This document shows positions 39,745-52,182 of a stretch of DNA of 64,000 bases, piece by piece (the first letter of the stretch is position 1; every line of letters starts with the position of its first letter). Made by a program: the position numbers and the translations under genes. Source of the stretch: Thermomonas aquatica (GTDB lineage: Bacteria; Pseudomonadota; Gammaproteobacteria; Xanthomonadales; Xanthomonadaceae); the NCBI RefSeq assembly GCF_006337105.1, contig NZ_CP040871.1:124001-188000 (forward strand), read 5' to 3'. The notes under the pieces were generated by a model. That model did no database searches. It was not told the DNA's origin and worked only from the letters and a program-made list of their open reading frames with translations.

Positions 39745-40461
39745 ATGGAGCCGATGCATAGCAGCATGAGCACGCCATCCGTCGGACGCATGCGTCTCGT
39801 GCAGTTGGACATCATCGCCGCCGAAGCGGAGGCCGCGGGCCAGTGGTGGCTGACCGACGACGAGGCCTCGCGCCTGCAGGCCATGTCCGCCCCGGCGCGC
39901 CGGCGCAGTTTCCTTGCCGGACATTGGCTGGCGCGCAGGATCGCAGCCGACTGGCTGCAGGCGGAGATGACGCGCATCGCGCTGCAGCGCCACGACGACG
40001 GACGCCCGTGCTTGCTGGTCGACGGCGCGCCGTCGCCGCTTTCGCTGAGTTTGAGCCATAGCGGCGGCTGGCTGGCCGTCGCGCTGGCGACGATGCCGGT
40101 CGGCATCGATGTCGAAGTCCCGCGCCGCCAACGCGATCTCGATGCGCTGGCGCGTTTCGCGTTCTCGCCGGAAGAGGCCGAACGCCTGCAGCGCATGCCG
40201 GAAGCGCAGCGTGCAGCGGCTTTCCACACGCTGTGGACGCTGAAGGAAGCGCGCGGCAAGCGATCCGGCGAAGGCCTGCTGCCAGCGCGCGCGCGGCGTG
40301 TCACCGCGCTGCCCAGCGATGCGTCCGCTGCCGAAGCCATGAGCTGGTCGTTCCAGGACGGCGCGCTGGCGCTCGCGATCGATGCGGGCACGGAGATCGG
40401 CATCGAAGGCGGGGAGATGCTGGGCCGCCCGCTGTTCTGGCGCTACGCCGAGGACGACTAG
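39745..40461 (+). CDS. 4'-phosphopantetheinyl transferase superfamily protein
   Basis: The 238-residue protein shows Sfp-type motifs: LSLSHSGGWLAVA, VGIDVEVPRR (metal-binding Asp/Glu) and WTLKEARGKRSGEGL. Such enzymes move the phosphopantetheine arm from CoA to carrier proteins of fatty-acid, polyketide or nonribosomal peptide synthesis. No synthase genes are nearby, so the carrier partner is not indicated. ATGs at 39754 and 39766 are alternative starts; 39745 was chosen because AAGG lies just upstream. Confidence 0.82.
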   Translation: MEPMHSSMSTPSVGRMRLVQLDIIAAEAEAAGQWWLTDDEASRLQAMSAPARRRSFLAGHWLARRIAADWLQAEMTRIALQRHDDGRPCLLVDGAPSPLSLSLSHSGGWLAVALATMPVGIDVEVPRRQRDLDALARFAFSPEEAERLQRMPEAQRAAAFHTLWTLKEARGKRSGEGLLPARARRVTALPSDASAAEAMSWSFQDGALALAIDAGTEIGIEGGEMLGRPLFWRYAEDD

Positions 40462-40592
40462 CGCAGGACTGCGCGCCGGTGCACGGCCGCGGATGCATGC
40501 GGGCGTTCCCGAGCCGCGGGCGCGGGGTTTCCCGACAGAAGTCGCGTCCGCTGCCATCGATAGTCGGGTTGACCCATGCCGATGGAAGCCCG

Positions 40593-40985
40593 ATGAAATT
40601 CGCGATCCTGCTGATGATCTGCCTGTTCCCGGGACTGGCATCCGCTGCCAGCCTGTACCGCTGCGTCGGCCGTGCCGGCCAGGTGAGCTACCAGTCGGCC
40701 GCTTGCGCAACGAACCAGCGGATGGACCGCAGCATCGAATACGTGCCGGATCCGGTGTCGCCGCCGCCTATCGCGGTTTCCACCAGGACGACGAAGCCGC
40801 CAGCAACGAGAAAGCACCTTCGAGTGCGCGATGGCTCCGGCCGCCGCCGCACACCCCGGCCAAGCCCATGTTCACTGGCCAAGGCCAAACGCGTACGGCA
40901 ACTGGAGCGGCTCGGCTTCAAGCGTACTTTCGACGACCTGAGCAGGATCGATGCGGCGGTGAGGGCCGTGTGCAATGGCTACTAG
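40593..40985 (+). CDS. Secreted DUF4124-like small protein
   Basis: The 130-residue product has a signal peptide (cleavage near ASA, residue 18). A short DUF4124-like segment follows (LYRCVGRAGQVSYQSAAC), then a basic Pro/Arg-rich linker and a C-terminal helix. DUF4124 proteins are common in Xanthomonadaceae periplasms; their role is unclear. The open frame extends far upstream of 40593, but only this ATG is followed by a secretion signal. Confidence 0.65.
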   Translation: MKFAILLMICLFPGLASAASLYRCVGRAGQVSYQSAACATNQRMDRSIEYVPDPVSPPPIAVSTRTTKPPATRKHLRVRDGSGRRRTPRPSPCSLAKAKRVRQLERLGFKRTFDDLSRIDAAVRAVCNGY

Positions 40986-41030
40986 GGCGGCGCCCGGGAG
41001 GCTAATCCAAATATTAACATAATAGACATT

Positions 41031-41144
41031 ATGCGAACTATTGGAGTGGCCTGTTCTGCAGCGGTGTTAATTCTTTACTGGCTGAAATGGCGGTTCTCGC
41101 GTACGAAGCCTAGCCCCAGCAACATCGAGGCCTTCGCCGCATGA
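41031..41144 (+). CDS. Small membrane peptide of unknown function (37 residues)
   Basis: The ATG at 41031 opens a 37-residue frame with one hydrophobic helix (residues about 4-19, VACSAAVLILYWL) and a basic tail, ending at 41144. The stop overlaps the next start (ATGA), which suggests translation coupling with the CxxC protein gene. The DNA just upstream is AT-rich for this chromosome. No family recognised. Confidence 0.4.
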   Translation: MRTIGVACSAAVLILYWLKWRFSRTKPSPSNIEAFAA

Positions 41145-41434
41145 CCGCCTGCATGTACTGCAAGCAAGAGTCCCCCGCCGGCCACTATGAGCGCGTGGTC
41201 GAAAACAGAACGCCGCTCTACGGGCCGTGGGCTGGCTGGCGCATGGCCGGCCGCGACCTGGTGTCGCCGGATAAAGACCGGATCAGCCCGGAGCGCCTGC
41301 GCGGGTTGCTGTTTCGCCAAGCGGCAGAAGCACGGTTGGCCAAGTACCGGCAGGCGGAATCAAACGACCAATTGAAAATGTGGCGATCGTTTGAAATTTT
41401 GCCTGCGAGAGAGCTATTCCGGGGCCGGGCTTAG
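41141..41434 (+). CDS. Small CxxC protein of unknown function
   Basis: The 97-residue protein has C4-x2-C7 at its N terminus (ACMYCKQES), a Trp/Arg-rich middle and a charged helical segment (LRGLLFRQAAEARLAKYRQ). It resembles short uncharacterised proteins of accessory or phage-remnant regions, but no family is certain. It overlaps the preceding membrane peptide gene by 4 bp. Lower GC than neighbouring genes hints at transfer. Confidence 0.5.
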   Translation: MTACMYCKQESPAGHYERVVENRTPLYGPWAGWRMAGRDLVSPDKDRISPERLRGLLFRQAAEARLAKYRQAESNDQLKMWRSFEILPARELFRGRA

Positions 41435-41459
41435 AATTCTGAAACTCAGGAGATTGCCC

Positions 41460-41747
41460 GTGCAACGAGAAGGATGGCAAGCGACAGCGTTGATTCTGGC
41501 TGCCCTATGGGTCGCGACCATCGCGGCAGCTTTCATTACCAAGCGACAACTGATCGCCACAGAGCAGATGCTCGCCAATGAGGAAAACGAACGTTGCCCG
41601 GTCACTACCGAGCAAGTCGTGATCCGGGAACCCGTTGCAGCCCCTACATACGTTCCGCCATCGGAGCTACGCGGCAACGAGCGCTGCATCGCCGGCCAAC
41701 TATTCCGGCGCGATGGCAACGCTTGGTCGAATGTCGGGCGATGCTAG
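41460..41747 (+). CDS. Small membrane-anchored protein of unknown function
   Basis: Starting at GTG 41460, which has an AGGAG seven bases upstream, the 95-residue protein has one N-terminal membrane helix (about residues 8-27), an acidic linker and a C-terminal part with cysteines (ERCPV, ERCIAG, GRC). It may face the periplasm. It is the third gene of a short co-directional cluster of unknowns. An in-frame ATG at 41391 lacks a ribosome-binding site and would overlap the previous gene. Confidence 0.5.
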   Translation: MQREGWQATALILAALWVATIAAAFITKRQLIATEQMLANEENERCPVTTEQVVIREPVAAPTYVPPSELRGNERCIAGQLFRRDGNAWSNVGRC

Positions 41748-41852
41748 ATATGCGAAATTGAAAATCGACCAAACTCTCCCAAATGACGGCAGCAACGGCA
41801 CTGGGCGGCGCCCTCTCGGCCCGCCCTTGTCCTGATGCCAATGCCGTAGCGC

Positions 41853-43415
41853 CTACCAGAACACCGTGTACAAAGCCGTCAGGATGGCGATGACGGCCAG
41901 CGCGCCGATGTTGAAGACGGATCGCGTGCGGTAATCGACGTCGCGTGTCTCGATGATGTCCTTCTCGGGCGCATGCCGGGTCAGCAACGACACGGCCACC
42001 GCCAGCGCCAGTGCGAGCAGGAACACCAGGCCGACGCGGTCGATGAACGGCAGCTCCGGCCACGCCAGCTTCAACGCGATCGACAGCGCGAACGAACCGA
42101 TCGCGGCCGCGAGCGCGCCGGCTTCGTTGGCGCGTTTCCAGAACAGGCCCAGCACGAAGATCACCACGATGCCCGGGGTGAAGAAGCCGGTGTATTCCTG
42201 GATGTACTGGAAGGCCTGGTCGAAGCTGCCGAGCAGCGGCTTGGCGGCGAGGATGCCGACCGCCACCGCGACCACCGCGGCGATGCGCCCGACCCGCACC
42301 AGCCGCTGCTGGTCGGCCTGCGGTCGCATCTTCGCGTAGAAGTCGAGGGTGAAGATGGTGGCGATGGAATTCACCTTCGATGCCAGCGAGGCCACGATCG
42401 CCGCGACCAGTGCCGCGAACACCAGGCCGAGGATGCCGCTGGGGAGAAAGCGCATCATCGTCGGATAGGCCTGGTCCGGCTTGTCCAGGTTCGGCGCCAG
42501 CATCACCGCGGCGATGCCGGGCAACACCACGATGACCGGCATCAGCAGCTTCAGGAAGGCCGCGAACAGCACGCCCTTCTGCGCCTCGCCGATGTCCTTG
42601 GCGGCGAGTGCGCGCTGGATGATGTACTGGTTGAAGCCCCAGTAGCTGATGTTCATGATCCACATGCCGCCGATCAGCACGCTCAAGCCCGGCAGGTCCT
42701 TGTAGAACGGGTTGTCCTTGTCGAGGATCATCTCGAAGTGGCCGGGCTCCGCTTGCCACAAACGATGGAAGCCCGCCGCGATGCCGGCGCCCTCGCCCAG
42801 CTGGTTCAGGGTCAGGCCCGCCACCAGCAATCCGCCCAGCACCAGCAGCGTGACCTGCACGATGTCGGTCAGCGCGACCGCCTTCAGCCCGCCGTAGAGC
42901 TGGTACAGCAGCGCGAACACGCCGATCAGCACCACCGCCAGCATCTGGTCCATGCCGGTGACCTGCGACACCGCGATGGCGCCCAGCCACAGGATCGAGG
43001 TGACGTTGACGAACACGTACAGGCCCAGCCAGAACACCGCCATCAGCGTGCGAATGCGGCTGCCGTAACGCTGCTCCAGGAACTGCGGCATGGTGTAGAT
43101 GCCGTTGCGCAGGAACACCGGCAGGAGCCACTTGCCGACAATCAGCAGCGTCGCCGCCGCCATCCATTCGTAAGACGCGATCGCCAGGCCGATGGCATAG
43201 CCGGAACCGGACATGCCGATGATCTGTTCGGCCGAGATGTTCGCCGCGATCAAGGATGCGCCGATCGCCCACCACGGCAGCGCCTTGCCGGCGAGGAAGT
43301 AATCCTTCGCGTCCTTCTGGTGCCCGGCTTTCTCGCGCGAGACCCACTGCGCCAGGATGAAGATGCCGGCGAGGTAAGCCAGCACGATTGCGATATCCAA
43401 TGTCCCCAGACCCAC
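41853..43415 (-). CDS. Sodium/solute symporter (SSS family, sodium/sugar type)
   Basis: The 520-residue protein has about 14 membrane helices and the SSS-family pattern of vSGLT-like transporters (DYFLAGKALPWWAIGASLIAANIS beginning near residue 38, split here: DYFLAGKALPW and SLIAANISAEQIIG). It would couple sodium influx to uptake of a sugar or sugar-like substrate. The substrate cannot be read from sequence, and no sugar-metabolism genes are adjacent. Confidence 0.87.
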   Translation of the reverse strand: MGLGTLDIAIVLAYLAGIFILAQWVSREKAGHQKDAKDYFLAGKALPWWAIGASLIAANISAEQIIGMSGSGYAIGLAIASYEWMAAATLLIVGKWLLPVFLRNGIYTMPQFLEQRYGSRIRTLMAVFWLGLYVFVNVTSILWLGAIAVSQVTGMDQMLAVVLIGVFALLYQLYGGLKAVALTDIVQVTLLVLGGLLVAGLTLNQLGEGAGIAAGFHRLWQAEPGHFEMILDKDNPFYKDLPGLSVLIGGMWIMNISYWGFNQYIIQRALAAKDIGEAQKGVLFAAFLKLLMPVIVVLPGIAAVMLAPNLDKPDQAYPTMMRFLPSGILGLVFAALVAAIVASLASKVNSIATIFTLDFYAKMRPQADQQRLVRVGRIAAVVAVAVGILAAKPLLGSFDQAFQYIQEYTGFFTPGIVVIFVLGLFWKRANEAGALAAAIGSFALSIALKLAWPELPFIDRVGLVFLLALALAVAVSLLTRHAPEKDIIETRDVDYRTRSVFNIGALAVIAILTALYTVFW

Positions 43416-43730
43416 GGCGCCACTCCTGCGGTTGGACCGGTCGGCGCGAACCCCCTCGCGTCGGCCGGTTGGCGAATCGCATGTGGCGATCCGCGATGAT
43501 CGGGTGATCCAGGCGGTCTCCCTGCCCCGGATCCCCGTGGCGTGCGCCGCAAGCCATCATGCCCTGCGAGCGCAGGCGATGGGCCGTGCTGATTTCGTTT
43601 TCATTGGATGCGCGAGGGGCATGCGACTGACAACTGCCCCACGTGAGCGACGTCGCGCTGCGCGCCATGGGCACCATTGCAGTGCCCCGGCAAATCATCC
43701 GGGCGGGTTACCCCGCCCGGATGCTGAATG
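43416..43730. other. 315-bp gap between the symporter and a membrane-protein gene
   Basis: No credible gene is present; frames crossing it are antisense extensions of neighbours. The left part must contain the symporter promoter (leftward), though no strong hexamer pair is visible. The right end holds the terminator at 43697-43722. Confidence 0.5.
43697..43722 (-). terminator. Terminator hairpin after the 43.7-kb membrane-protein gene
   Basis: A perfect 11-bp inverted repeat (43697-43707 with 43712-43722, loop of 4) lies 8 bp beyond the stop of the leftward gene. There is only a short T-run on the minus strand, so it could also be a protective 3' hairpin. Confidence 0.65.
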
Positions 43731-44300
43731 TCAGCGACGCTCGCCGCGTCCCAGCCACCAGGCACTCGCGGCGGCCGCCACGGTCCAGCCGATCAGTTGT
43801 TCCAGCAAGGCGCCGACAGTGAAATCGCCGGGGAACATGTACCAGTTCCAGTACGGCACGCTGACCGCGAGCCAGGCGAACAGGCCCGCCGCCGCACCGA
43901 CCAGCACGCGCCGGCCGAAACCGCCCGCCACCAGCGACAGCACCCAGGCCAGGACCAGCGCACCGGCGGTGTCGGAGGCGAACTGCTTGCCGAGCGCAGG
44001 GCCCATCGATGCATTCACCGGGTTGCCGCCTGGCTGGTAGATCACGAAGGCGTACGGCTGGCCCTTCGCCGATTCCGCGAACGCCTTCATCTTGGCGTCG
44101 TCCTGCCAGTCCTCGGCAGGCATGCTCGGGTACATGTACACGCCCGCGCCCTGCGTCGTCGGCCCCAATGCCGAGATCGCGCTGGCCTGTTCGGTCGGCA
44201 CCTTCATGCCCATCTCGCCGATCGGCAACATCATGTGCGCCACCGCGCCCCAGATGAACATCACCACGCCGCCGATGATGCCCGCTATCAGGATTCGCAT
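43731..44300 (-). CDS. Uncharacterised inner-membrane protein
   Basis: The 189-residue protein has one N-terminal helix (about 3-22), a soluble loop of about 80 residues facing the periplasm, and three C-terminal helices. It resembles unnamed membrane proteins of Xanthomonadaceae and related bacteria; no function known. The ATG at 44300 is preferred over 44306 because a GGAGG lies 8 bases before it. It is preceded by a 78-bp gap to crcB. Confidence 0.6.
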   Translation of the reverse strand: MRILIAGIIGGVVMFIWGAVAHMMLPIGEMGMKVPTEQASAISALGPTTQGAGVYMYPSMPAEDWQDDAKMKAFAESAKGQPYAFVIYQPGGNPVNASMGPALGKQFASDTAGALVLAWVLSLVAGGFGRRVLVGAAAGLFAWLAVSVPYWNWYMFPGDFTVGALLEQLIGWTVAAAASAWWLGRGERR

Positions 44301-44378
44301 CGTCATTCCCTCCCCCGCGGCCGGATCGCCGCAGGCGGAGCATGCGCCCGCGCCCGCGACCTTGCCAACATTGGCGGA

Positions 44379-44777
44379 TCAGTACGCGGGGCGCAGCATC
44401 GCCGCGAATTTCGCGCCGGCCCAGACCAGCACCAGGCCCGCGGCGAGGGTGCCGCCGAGATAGCCCAACAGCAGTTCGCTGCGTTGCGAGCGCGCCATCA
44501 GCAGGCATTCCAGCATCAGCGCCGAGTACGTGGTGAGCGCGCCTAGCACGCCGACGATCAGGAACGCGCGCCAGTACAGCGCCTGCGGGCCGCGGCCTTC
44601 CAGCCAGATCGCGAGGAAGCCGACCGCGAACGACCCGATCAGGTTGGCCGCCAGCGTGCCGTACGGGATGCCGCTGCCGAACTGCCGCAGCAACGCGCCG
44701 CCGAGCCAATAGCGCGCGCCCGCGCCGAGCGCGCCGCCGAGCATCACCAGCACCAGTTGCTGCCACCAGAGGGTCAC
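44379..44777 (-). CDS. crcB: Fluoride channel CrcB
   Basis: This 132-residue protein has four membrane helices and Fluc/CrcB motifs (GGALGAGARYW, NLIGSFAVGF, GALTTYSAL). It exports fluoride as a dimeric channel. The start is GTG, overlapping the stop of the upstream MFS gene by 4 bp. No fluoride riboswitch was identified; expression is likely as part of the ftsK-lolA-rarA-MFS-crcB leftward string. Confidence 0.9.
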   Translation of the reverse strand: MTLWWQQLVLVMLGGALGAGARYWLGGALLRQFGSGIPYGTLAANLIGSFAVGFLAIWLEGRGPQALYWRAFLIVGVLGALTTYSALMLECLLMARSQRSELLLGYLGGTLAAGLVLVWAGAKFAAMLRPAY

Positions 44778-45946
44778 GCCGCGGCCTCCTTGCGGTTCGT
44801 CGCCAGCAACAGGATCGCACCGATCGCGCAGGCCGCGCTGAGTCCGAACGCGGCCGCGGGCGATACGTCCTGCCACAGGCTGCCGAACACCACCGAGGCC
44901 GGCAACAGCAGCAAGCCGGTGACCAGGTAGTACCAGCCGAATGCAGTGCCCGCCCTTGCCGCAGGCACCATGTCCGCGACCAAGGCGCGTTCGCTGCCTT
45001 CGATCATCGCGGTGACGAAGCCGTAGCCGGCGAAGATCAGCCACAGCCAATTGGCATCGAAGCCGAGCCAGCCGAGCACGGCATACATCGCGGCCTGGCC
45101 CGCCCAGCCCGCCACGATCAACCGCGTGCGGCCGATGCGGTCCGACCATGCGGACAGCGGCGCGGAACACAATGCGGCAACAGCCGAGAACACCGCCCAC
45201 AGCAAGGTGATCTGCGCGGCGCCGAGTCCGAGTTCCTGCGCGCGCAACAACAGGAACATGTTCGACGCATTGCCCAGCGTGAACAGCCCGAGCGCGAACA
45301 GGTAGCGGCGATAACGCGCCGGCAGTGCCGAGAACTTCCAGTCGAAGGCCTGTCGCGCTTCCACCGGCGCAGGTTCCGGCTCGCGGAGGCGCAACGACAG
45401 CAGCAGGACCGCGACAGCCGGGACGAAGGCGAACAGGAATACCTGCCGCAACGAGAACCCCGCGGCCAGCAACGCCGCCGCCACCAGCGGGCCGACCACC
45501 GCGCCGGCATTGTCCATCCCGCGATGCAGGCCGTAAGCCAGTCCACGCTGTTCCGGCGCAACGCTGCCGGCCAACAGTGCATCGCGCGGTGCCGAGCGCA
45601 GGCCCTTGCCGATGCGATCGACGAAGCGGAACGCAAGCACGCCGACCCAGCTGGTGGCGATGCCGATCAACGGACGCGCGATGCCGGCAAGGCCATAGCC
45701 GAATACCACGAACGGCTTGATCCGGCGCATGCGGTCGGCCAGCACGCCAGCGGCCAGTTTCATCAGGCTGCCGACGGCCTCGGCCACGCCTTCGATCAGG
45801 CCCAGCGCCTTCGGCCCGGCCATCAGCACCGAGGCCAGGTACAGCGGCACCAGCGGATAGATCATGTCGCTGGCGGCATCGTTGATCAGGCTGATGAAGC
45901 CGAGCAGCCAGACCGTCCTCGGCAAGCCCGCCAGCAACGCACGCAT
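44774..45946 (-). CDS. MFS transporter
   Basis: The 390-residue protein has about 11-12 membrane helices and the MFS loop motif GxxADRxxRR-like (GVLADRMRRIKP) plus RxGKGLRSAPRDAL, seen in a subfamily of drug/metabolite exporters. The substrate is unknown. Its ATG overlaps the rarA stop by one base (TGATG), and its stop overlaps crcB, so it is translated within an operon. Confidence 0.85.
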   Translation of the reverse strand: MRALLAGLPRTVWLLGFISLINDAASDMIYPLVPLYLASVLMAGPKALGLIEGVAEAVGSLMKLAAGVLADRMRRIKPFVVFGYGLAGIARPLIGIATSWVGVLAFRFVDRIGKGLRSAPRDALLAGSVAPEQRGLAYGLHRGMDNAGAVVGPLVAAALLAAGFSLRQVFLFAFVPAVAVLLLSLRLREPEPAPVEARQAFDWKFSALPARYRRYLFALGLFTLGNASNMFLLLRAQELGLGAAQITLLWAVFSAVAALCSAPLSAWSDRIGRTRLIVAGWAGQAAMYAVLGWLGFDANWLWLIFAGYGFVTAMIEGSERALVADMVPAARAGTAFGWYYLVTGLLLLPASVVFGSLWQDVSPAAAFGLSAACAIGAILLLATNRKEAAA

Positions 45947-47301
45947 CAGCCGCGCCCCTTGCGTGCCTGCTCGCGTGCGGCGCGCAGCGCGTCGAGTTTT
46001 TCCTTGAGCTTCAGTTCCATCCCGCGCGGCACCGGCTCGTAGTAGATGCGTTCGCCCATCGCGTCGGGGAAGCCGGTCTGGTCCAGCGCGATGCCGCCGT
46101 CGGCATCGTGGTCGTACTGGTAGTCCTTGCCGTAGCCGAGCGACTTCATCAGCTTCGTCGGCGCATTGCGGATGTGCAGCGGCACGTCCTGCGTGCCATG
46201 CGCTTCGACATCGGCGCGCGCGGTGTTGTAGGCACGATAGGCTGCGTTGGATTTCGCGGTGCTGGCCAGGTAGAGGGTGAGCTGCGCCAGCGCGAGTTCG
46301 CCTTCGGGCGAGCCCAGGCGGTCGTACGCGTCCCACGATTCGATCGCCATCTGCAAGGCGCGCGGATCGGCCAGGCCGATGTCTTCCACCGCCATCCGGG
46401 TCAGGCGCCGCGCGAGGTAGGCGGGATCGGCGCCGCCGTCCAGCATGCGTGCCAGCCAGTACAACGCGGCATCCGGGTTGGAGCTGCGCACGCATTTGTG
46501 CAGGGCGCTGATCTGGTCGTAGAACTGGTCGCCGCCTTTGTCGAAGCGACGGGTCCGGTCGGCCAGTACCTGGTGCAGGGTTTGCTCGCTGATCTCGCCG
46601 CCCTCGCCTTCGGCGATTTCTGCGGCGATTTCGAGCAGGGTCAGCGCGCGTCGCACGTCGCCATCGGCGGCGCCGGCGATCTCGCGCAGGGCGGCGTCGG
46701 CGACGGTCAGGCCGCGTGCGCCGAGGCCGCGCTCGCTGTCGTCCAGCGCGTGCCGCAGCGCGACCACGATGTCCTCGGCCGACACCGCTTCCAGCACGTG
46801 CACGCGGCAACGCGACAGCAACGCGGAGTTCAATTCGAACGACGGGTTCTCGGTGGTGGCGCCGACGAACAGGATCGTGCCGCGTTCGATGTGCGGCAGG
46901 AACGCGTCCTGTTGCGCCTTGTTGAAGCGGTGCACCTCGTCGACGAACAGCACGGTGCGCCGGCCGGCTTCGAAGCGCGCCTGCGCTTCGGCCAGGACCT
47001 CGCGCACCTGCGGCAGGCCGGACAGCACTGCGGAGATCGCCACGAACTCGGCATCGGCATAGCGCGCCAGCAGCAAGGCCAGCGTGGTCTTGCCGCAGCC
47101 CGGCGGGCCCCACAGGATCATCGAATGGACATGCCCGCCTTCGACCGCGCGGCGCAACGCGGAACCCGGCGCCAGCAGGCGGCGTTGGCCGACCATGTCC
47201 TCAAGCGTGCGCGGACGCATGCGCTCGGCGAGCGGACGCAGCGCTTCGCTGCCTGCGTCCAGCAGGTGGGGATTCGGAGTCTGCTTGCGTGGGGCGGGCA
47301 T
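45946..47301 (-). CDS. rarA: Replication-associated recombination protein A
   Basis: The 451-residue AAA+ ATPase has Walker A GPPGCGKT at 65-72, Walker B with D121-E122 (FVDEVHRF), the sensor GATTENPSFE and a C-terminal tetramerisation domain. RarA (MgsA) acts at stalled replication forks and binds SSB. It follows lolA by 39 bp in the conserved ftsK-lolA-rarA order. Confidence 0.95.
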   Translation of the reverse strand: MPAPRKQTPNPHLLDAGSEALRPLAERMRPRTLEDMVGQRRLLAPGSALRRAVEGGHVHSMILWGPPGCGKTTLALLLARYADAEFVAISAVLSGLPQVREVLAEAQARFEAGRRTVLFVDEVHRFNKAQQDAFLPHIERGTILFVGATTENPSFELNSALLSRCRVHVLEAVSAEDIVVALRHALDDSERGLGARGLTVADAALREIAGAADGDVRRALTLLEIAAEIAEGEGGEISEQTLHQVLADRTRRFDKGGDQFYDQISALHKCVRSSNPDAALYWLARMLDGGADPAYLARRLTRMAVEDIGLADPRALQMAIESWDAYDRLGSPEGELALAQLTLYLASTAKSNAAYRAYNTARADVEAHGTQDVPLHIRNAPTKLMKSLGYGKDYQYDHDADGGIALDQTGFPDAMGERIYYEPVPRGMELKLKEKLDALRAAREQARKGRG

Positions 47302-47340
47302 CCTGCGATTCTACCCGCCCGCCTTTCGCAGGCCCTGCGA

Positions 47341-47958
47341 TCAGCCGCCGATCACGTCCACGCCCTTGGCCGGCACGTAGACGAAGGTGCCCTTGGCGAA
47401 GCTCGGGTTGCGCTTCCACGCGCTGAAGGAAATCCTGGTGCGCTGGCCCAGTGCATCGACGTATTCCATCTGCGCGAGCCCGGCCTTGCTGAAGCCGAGC
47501 CTGGCGGTCTTGAACGGCGCCTCGGCCTGCTTCGGGGTGAGCTGCAGCCATTCGACGCCTGCGCTCACGCCCGCCTCCTTGACCGTGAAATCGCGGTCGA
47601 GCTTGGCGGGGTCCAGCAGGATCGCCAACGGGCTGTTGGCTTCTTCCGCGCCCTGCGGGCGCTTGCTGACCTGCTGCAGGTCGGGATCGTGCACCCAGAC
47701 ATTCTTGCCGTCGGCCACGATCAGCTGCGGATACGGCTTCACGTATTCCCAGCGGAACAGGCGCGGCGCGGATACGGCGACGCGACCGGTCGAGCTTTCC
47801 TTCTGCTTGCCGCGCACATCGAACACCTGCTGGCTGAACTGCCCGTCCAGGCCCTTCAGGCCCTTGGTGAAGGCATTGAGCTGGTCGCGCGCGCCGGCAT
47901 TGGCGGCATTGGCAGCCAGCAACAGCGCGGAGGACAGGACGGTGGTGGCGAATTTCAT
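47341..47958 (-). CDS. lolA: Outer membrane lipoprotein carrier protein LolA
   Basis: The 205-residue protein has a signal peptide (about 22 residues, ending NAANA) and the LolA fold, with QFSQQVFDVRGK and LFRWEYVKPYPQLI. LolA carries lipoproteins from LolCDE across the periplasm to LolB. A GGAG sits just before the ATG at 47958. It lies 87 bp after ftsK. Confidence 0.95.
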   Translation of the reverse strand: MKFATTVLSSALLLAANAANAGARDQLNAFTKGLKGLDGQFSQQVFDVRGKQKESSTGRVAVSAPRLFRWEYVKPYPQLIVADGKNVWVHDPDLQQVSKRPQGAEEANSPLAILLDPAKLDRDFTVKEAGVSAGVEWLQLTPKQAEAPFKTARLGFSKAGLAQMEYVDALGQRTRISFSAWKRNPSFAKGTFVYVPAKGVDVIGG

Positions 47959-48045
47959 GGGCGTTCTCCTGCAGCGTTGCGATGCAGTGTGTGCGAGGAA
48001 AGCTGAATGCGAATGCACGATGGCCGCGCAGGCCTGAACGGGAGA

Positions 48046-50427
<2,382 letters not shown>

Positions 50428-50482
50428 CTGCGATCAGACCTCAGGAAATTCCCCTAGTGGTTTGATATTACGACATTTGTGA

Positions 50483-51562
<1,080 letters not shown>

Positions 51563-51582
51563 GCGGATCCGGCTGGACGGCG

Positions 51583-52179
51583 ATGAAGATCAATTACGTC
51601 CTGATCGACTACGAGAACGTCCAGCCGAAGAACCTGGCCTCGCTGGCCGAAGAGCACTTCAGGGTCAAGGTCTTCGTCGGCGCCAACCAGGCCAAGGTGC
51701 CGATCGAACTGGCCGAAGCGATGCAGGCGCTCGGCGAACGCGCCGAGTACGTGCGGATCTCCGGCAACGGTTCCAATGCCCTCGATTTCCACATCGCGTA
51801 CTACATCGGCCGCATTGCGGCGACCGAGCCGAAAGCGTTCTTCCACATCATCTCGCGCGACACCGGCTTCGACCCGCTGATCGCGCATCTCAAGTCGAAG
51901 GGCATCCTTTCCAACCGCTCGGCGTCGCTGGATGGCATCCCGATCCTCAAGGGGCTCGCCGAAGCATCGAAGGACGACCAAGTCGATGCCGTCGTCGCCA
52001 AGCTCAAGGGCATGCCCAAGAGCCGGCCGCAACGCGAGCGCACGCTGCGCACGATGATTTCCGCCTGGTTCGGCAACAAGCTGGACGCACCGGCGCTGGA
52101 CCGGATCGTCAACGAGCTCGTCCGCCGCAAGCTGGTCGGCATCGACGGCGTGAAAGTCTCCTACTCCCTCCCCGCCTGA
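51583..52179 (+). CDS. NYN/PIN-like domain protein
   Basis: This 198-residue protein starts with MKINYVLIDYENVQPKN, the acidic active-site strand of NYN (PIN-like) nucleases, followed by ISGNGSNALDFHIAYY and IISRDTGFDPLI, which supply further acidic residues. The last 60 residues form a basic helical domain. An RNase activity is plausible but unproven. It sits 20 bp after trxB and 3 bp before the FemAB-like gene, so it is likely in the same operon. Confidence 0.78.
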   Translation: MKINYVLIDYENVQPKNLASLAEEHFRVKVFVGANQAKVPIELAEAMQALGERAEYVRISGNGSNALDFHIAYYIGRIAATEPKAFFHIISRDTGFDPLIAHLKSKGILSNRSASLDGIPILKGLAEASKDDQVDAVVAKLKGMPKSRPQRERTLRTMISAWFGNKLDAPALDRIVNELVRRKLVGIDGVKVSYSLPA

Positions 52180-52182
52180 TCG

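Noticed and set aside
41635..41835. 66-codon frame overlapping the third small unknown gene
   Set aside because: Out of frame with the better supported GTG-started gene and without a ribosome-binding site.
43416..43700. A small gene in the symporter upstream gap
   Set aside because: Open frames there are extensions of antisense frames, with no ribosome-binding site or recognisable product.
44379..44800. Fluoride riboswitch controlling crcB
   Set aside because: crcB starts inside the preceding MFS gene and no leader exists; nothing like the aptamer was seen before the operon.
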